Shown here: one piece after another, positions 6,332 through 8,517 of the stretch | Layout of the letters: each line of letters starts with the position of its first letter | Numbering within the stretch: position 1 is the first letter of the stretch | Origin: Candidatus Aminicenantota bacterium | Lineage (GTDB): Bacteria > Acidobacteriota > Aminicenantia > UBA2199 | DNA: 8,517 nucleotides | Assembly (NCBI GenBank): GCA_023136725.1 | Contig: JAGLQR010000052.1 | Location: 1-8,517 of the forward strand | Direction of reading: 5' to 3' | Notes under the pieces: generated by a model | Database searches by the model: none | What the model was told of the DNA's origin: nothing | What the model saw: only the letters and a program-made list of their open reading frames with translations | Program-made: the position numbers and the translations under genes

Positions 6332-7705
6332 TCACCCCTTTTCCTCCAGATCAGCTTTAAGTTTTTCATTTTCATCATATAATTCCTTCATCCTCAATTC
6401 CCTGTCAACCGCAGCGTCAAAAAAACGTTGAAGGTCAGTTACTTTTTCTTTCAATTCTTTAGTTTTCTCAGCAACCTTTACTTCAAGACCATCTTTCAGT
6501 TTGAAGATCTCTTCTTCAGCCTTTTTACGCTCGGTTATATCCTCTCCAATAGAGATCAGCAAATGATTCTCTTCGTTTCCCTCGTATATCCCCGTGTTCT
6601 GCCAGGAAATAATTCTACTATCCCCATTTTTTATCAGGATCGGATTTATAAATGAGTGGTATTTCATCCCCCATGCATTTTCCCATACTTCATTTATCTC
6701 TCCGATCATTTCAGCTTTGACAAATAGTTCAAACCAATCTCTCCCTAATACCTCTTCACTCTTGAATCCGGTGATTCTTTCAGCCCCTTCATTAAACAGT
6801 TTTATCTTATGGTCCTTATCCAGGCCTACAATTATGGCATTACTTGTATTAATGATCTTCTGAGAAAATTCTTTTTGTTTTTTCAGATCTTCTTCGGCTC
6901 GGATCCTCTCTGTGATATCCCGCCCTATTGAAATAATGTATTTTGGATTTCCATTATTATCATTAATGACTGAAGCCCTGTACTCGGTTGGCACCTTGTT
7001 ACCGTTTTTACAAATAAGTTCCAATTGAACAATTCCTTCCCATTCTCCCAGAATTTTTTTTGTATAGTCCACAGCTAACTCCAGATCCTTCGGGCCATAG
7101 TAAGACCCGGGAGCAGACATTCTAGCAATTTCATCATCTGTATATCCGGAGATTTCCCTGAATGCCCGGTTCCAGAGTACCGCCTTCCCGGTGTTTATTT
7201 CAAAAATGAAAAAAGTATCATGCTGAGCATTCAGCGCCTTCTCTGTAAGCTCCTTTGCCCAGTGCAATTCCTCCTCAGTCTGCTTTTGCTCGGTAATATC
7301 CTGGACAGTGCCGATAGACCGGATCGCATTGCCTTTATCATCAAAAAAGGTTTTGCAGGATTCATTAACATATTTTATTGTTCCATCTTTTAACTGCAGA
7401 CGGTGGACAATATTATATGGTTTTTTAGTTCTTAAAGATTCATTATAAGCTGCATTCACAAAATCCCTGTCATCAGGATGAATATTGTCCAGAAATGCTT
7501 CATAGGTAGCACCGAATTGCTGCGGCTTCAAGCCGAACATTCTATAAACTTCATCTGACCAATATAGGGTGTTCGATATCAGATCTAATTCCCAACTCCC
7601 TATTTTAGCTATTCGCTGAGATTCATTGAACCTGTCTTCGAGTATTTTTATTGTTTTTTCTAAAGGCTTATGCCCGGTGTTATCTTTCCCGTCTTTCTTT
7701 ATCAT
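6332..7705 (-). CDS. Triple-PAS sensor protein with coiled-coil tail, first gene of the sensor block
   Basis: This is a 457-residue soluble protein. PAS 1 (about 25-139) is of the PAS_3 type (RIAKIGSWELDL, YRMFGL, IHPDDRDFV, VQDITEQ). PAS 2 (about 157-268) has ISGYTDDEI and GRDITER. PAS 3 (about 283-393) has ITGFKSEEVLGRDW and GEDITERKK. The shared coiled-coil tail runs from 392 to the end. The protein stops where a histidine kinase would normally begin: no H-box, N-box or G-box can be seen. The start ATG at 7705 is supported by GGGAG 5 nt upstream. It heads the five-gene minus-strand block and diverges from folK across a 350-nt intergenic region. I could not identify a convincing promoter for it. 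What each PAS domain binds is unknown. A partner kinase or scaffold is inferred. Confidence 0.9.
   Translation of the reverse strand: MIKKDGKDNTGHKPLEKTIKILEDRFNESQRIAKIGSWELDLISNTLYWSDEVYRMFGLKPQQFGATYEAFLDNIHPDDRDFVNAAYNESLRTKKPYNIVHRLQLKDGTIKYVNESCKTFFDDKGNAIRSIGTVQDITEQKQTEEELHWAKELTEKALNAQHDTFFIFEINTGKAVLWNRAFREISGYTDDEIARMSAPGSYYGPKDLELAVDYTKKILGEWEGIVQLELICKNGNKVPTEYRASVINDNNGNPKYIISIGRDITERIRAEEDLKKQKEFSQKIINTSNAIIVGLDKDHKIKLFNEGAERITGFKSEEVLGRDWFELFVKAEMIGEINEVWENAWGMKYHSFINPILIKNGDSRIISWQNTGIYEGNEENHLLISIGEDITERKKAEEEIFKLKDGLEVKVAEKTKELKEKVTDLQRFFDAAVDRELRMKELYDENEKLKADLEEKG
6335..6532 (-). repeat. Shared coiled-coil tail, copy 1
   Basis: This stretch encodes the last 66 residues of the first triple-PAS protein. 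Hydrophobic residues (L, V, F, M) recur at roughly heptad spacing through the KTKELKEKV, DLQRFF, VDRELRMKEL and LKADLEE segments, as expected for a coiled coil. It aligns gap-free to the three other copies in this block. Confidence 0.88.
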
Positions 7706-8055
7706 ATCAGCTCCCTATAACACCAAAACATGGATTTGCTGACCCGAATCGCTGAGTTTTAATAATCGTTTGAATACAATTAGTAGATCAGCAATATTTA
7801 AATAATAATACACTATGATTACTTTTTCATTTTTTTTAGTACCTATAAGAGGGAGATCACAAATATTTCTAGTGATTTTCAAAAAAAACAATTTAAGCCG
7901 GGAATTGCCGCCAGATCCTGTTTGGGAATCATATAAGACAACATCTGATTGACAACACTATTTATTACAAGTAGTATTTTCGGGAGTTTTTAGAATAATG
8001 TATATGAGATGAAATGATTATTGTTAAAGATATTCACAACAAATAGGTAAGTATA
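7706..8055. other. Divergent intergenic region between the sensor block and folK
   Basis: This 350-nt AT-rich stretch has no convincing gene. It holds the ribosome site of the first sensor gene (GGGAG, minus strand, 7711-7715), a rightward sigma70-type promoter (7949-7977) and several A/T runs (for example 7830-7837 and 7881-7888). No terminator, riboswitch or strong operator palindrome could be recognised. The promoter of the sensor block should lie here but no good match to TTGACA/TATAAT was found on the minus strand. It may therefore use an activator or another sigma factor. Confidence 0.7.
7949..7977 (+). promoter_or_regulatory. Probable sigma70 promoter for folK
   Basis: A perfect -35 box TTGACA (7949-7954) is followed after 17 bp by TAGTAT (7972-7977), which matches the -10 consensus at four of six positions. 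Transcription would start near 7984 and give a leader of about 70 nt before the folK ATG. Confidence 0.65.
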
Positions 8056-8517
8056 ATGAGATACATCCTCTCTTGCGGAAGTAATTTAGGTAACAGAGAA
8101 TCTAATCTGAAGAAAGGGATAAAATTCCTGTTTTCAATCGGCAAAATAATATCATCATCCTCTGTTTATGAAACAAGTCCGGTTGGAATGACTGGTGGGA
8201 CAAGGCCGTTTTACAATTCTATTGTTGTTTTAGATTCTGATCAGGATCCTGAAGAGATGCTGAAAAAAATAAAACAATTTGAGGAGAAAATGGGAAGGGA
8301 CACGGAAAATTCTCACATGAAACCCAGGCAGCTTGATATTGATATACTCTTTGCTGACGAACTGATAATCAACACACCGCACCTTACAATCCCGCATCCG
8401 GAGATCACAAACCGAAAATTCGTGCTCAAGCCCCTGAATGAGATATTGCCGGAATTCAGGCATCCTGTTTCGGGAAAAATCGTAAGAGATCTTTTGACAG
8501 AACTGAATTCGGATGAA
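8056..8517 (+). CDS. folK: HPPK, 6-hydroxymethyl-7,8-dihydropterin pyrophosphokinase (3' end cut by window)
   Basis: This enzyme transfers pyrophosphate from ATP to 6-hydroxymethyl-7,8-dihydropterin in cytosolic folate biosynthesis, the step before dihydropteroate synthase. The 154 residues seen cover nearly the whole family length (about 160). Diagnostic features are the N-terminal SCGSNLGNRESNL (6-18), SSVYETSPVG (35-44), F52-Y53-N54 in the pterin pocket region, the PRQLDIDIL signature (90-98) with the magnesium-binding pair D94 and D96, R81 and R91 matching the catalytic arginines of the E. coli enzyme, and IPHPEITNRKFVLKPL (112-127). The tryptophan common in the flexible loop before PR (RWGPR in E. 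coli) is replaced by H87-M88-K89, which is tolerated in the family. The frame is open at the window edge, with no stop yet. The ATG has only a weak AGGT site 8 nt upstream. It is divergent from the sensor genes, with its own likely promoter. Confidence 0.96.
   Translation, partial: MRYILSCGSNLGNRESNLKKGIKFLFSIGKIISSSSVYETSPVGMTGGTRPFYNSIVVLDSDQDPEEMLKKIKQFEEKMGRDTENSHMKPRQLDIDILFADELIINTPHLTIPHPEITNRKFVLKPLNEILPEFRHPVSGKIVRDLLTELNSDE

Noticed and set aside
1268..7705. Histidine kinases, as multi-PAS or HAMP proteins are often labelled
   Set aside because: No H-box or ATP-binding N, G1 or G2 motif occurs in any of the four proteins. All end within the coiled coil.
7852..7880. Nine-pair hairpin (GGAGATCAC with GTGATTTTC) around an 11-nt loop
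   Set aside because: Two pairs are G-T, so it is weaker on the other strand. The A-run that follows on the plus strand is not the U-run of a terminator, and it lies outside the predicted folK transcript.
7815..7952. Plus-strand reading frame of 45 codons in the intergenic region
   Set aside because: It has no ribosome site, overlaps the -35 box of the folK promoter, and its composition is explained by T and A runs. The protein resembles nothing I recognise.
8230..8463. Minus-strand reading frame of 77 codons within folK
   Set aside because: It lies fully opposite the well-supported folK coding sequence and has no recognisable features. The same applies to the plus-strand frames inside the sensor genes and the 142-324 frame inside the DUF1015 gene.
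1..8517. CRISPR array, tRNA, rRNA, insertion sequence or phage genes
   Set aside because: No short regularly spaced repeats, cloverleaf-like sequence, transposase motifs or terminal inverted repeats were seen. The only repeats are the protein-coding tails.

Overview
The window comes from a bacterium with moderately low G+C (roughly 40% by eye). Two good sigma70-type promoters (TTGACA/TATAAT and TTGACA/TAGTAT), purine-rich Shine-Dalgarno sites and a bacterial folate gene argue against an archaeon, although PAS-rich sensors and MEDS proteins are also common in methanogens. The phylum cannot be fixed from this sequence. An anaerobic, environmental or candidate-phylum bacterium is a guess based on gene content.

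Layout: (1) 1-1156, minus strand: the 5' part of a DUF1015-family gene, cut by the window edge, with its own near-consensus promoter and a very short leader. (2) 1268-7705, minus strand: five closely spaced genes (gaps of 46, 25, 6 and 22 nt), read in the order PAS-PAS-PAS protein, PAS-PAS-PAS protein, MEDS (DcmR-like) protein, GAF-like/PAS-PAS protein, membrane Cache-HAMP protein. (3) 7706-8055: a 350-nt AT-rich divergent intergenic region with a good promoter facing right. (4) 8056-8517, plus strand: folK (HPPK, folate biosynthesis), complete at its 5' end and cut a few residues before its expected end.

The five-gene block is the notable part. Four of its proteins carry quite different sensory front ends: three are cytoplasmic with two or three PAS domains each, and one is membrane-bound with a periplasmic Cache-like domain and HAMP. 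All four end in the same 65-66-residue coiled coil, aligned without a single gap, and stop there. None has a histidine kinase, GGDEF, EAL, chemoreceptor, phosphatase or DNA-binding domain. The fifth protein is a stand-alone MEDS domain without the DNA-binding part of DcmR. The block therefore looks like a set of input modules sharing one docking or oligomerisation tail, presumably reporting to an output protein encoded elsewhere. That output is inferred and not visible here. The flanking genes (DUF1015, folK) look like ordinary housekeeping genes, so the sensor block may be an accessory insertion between them.
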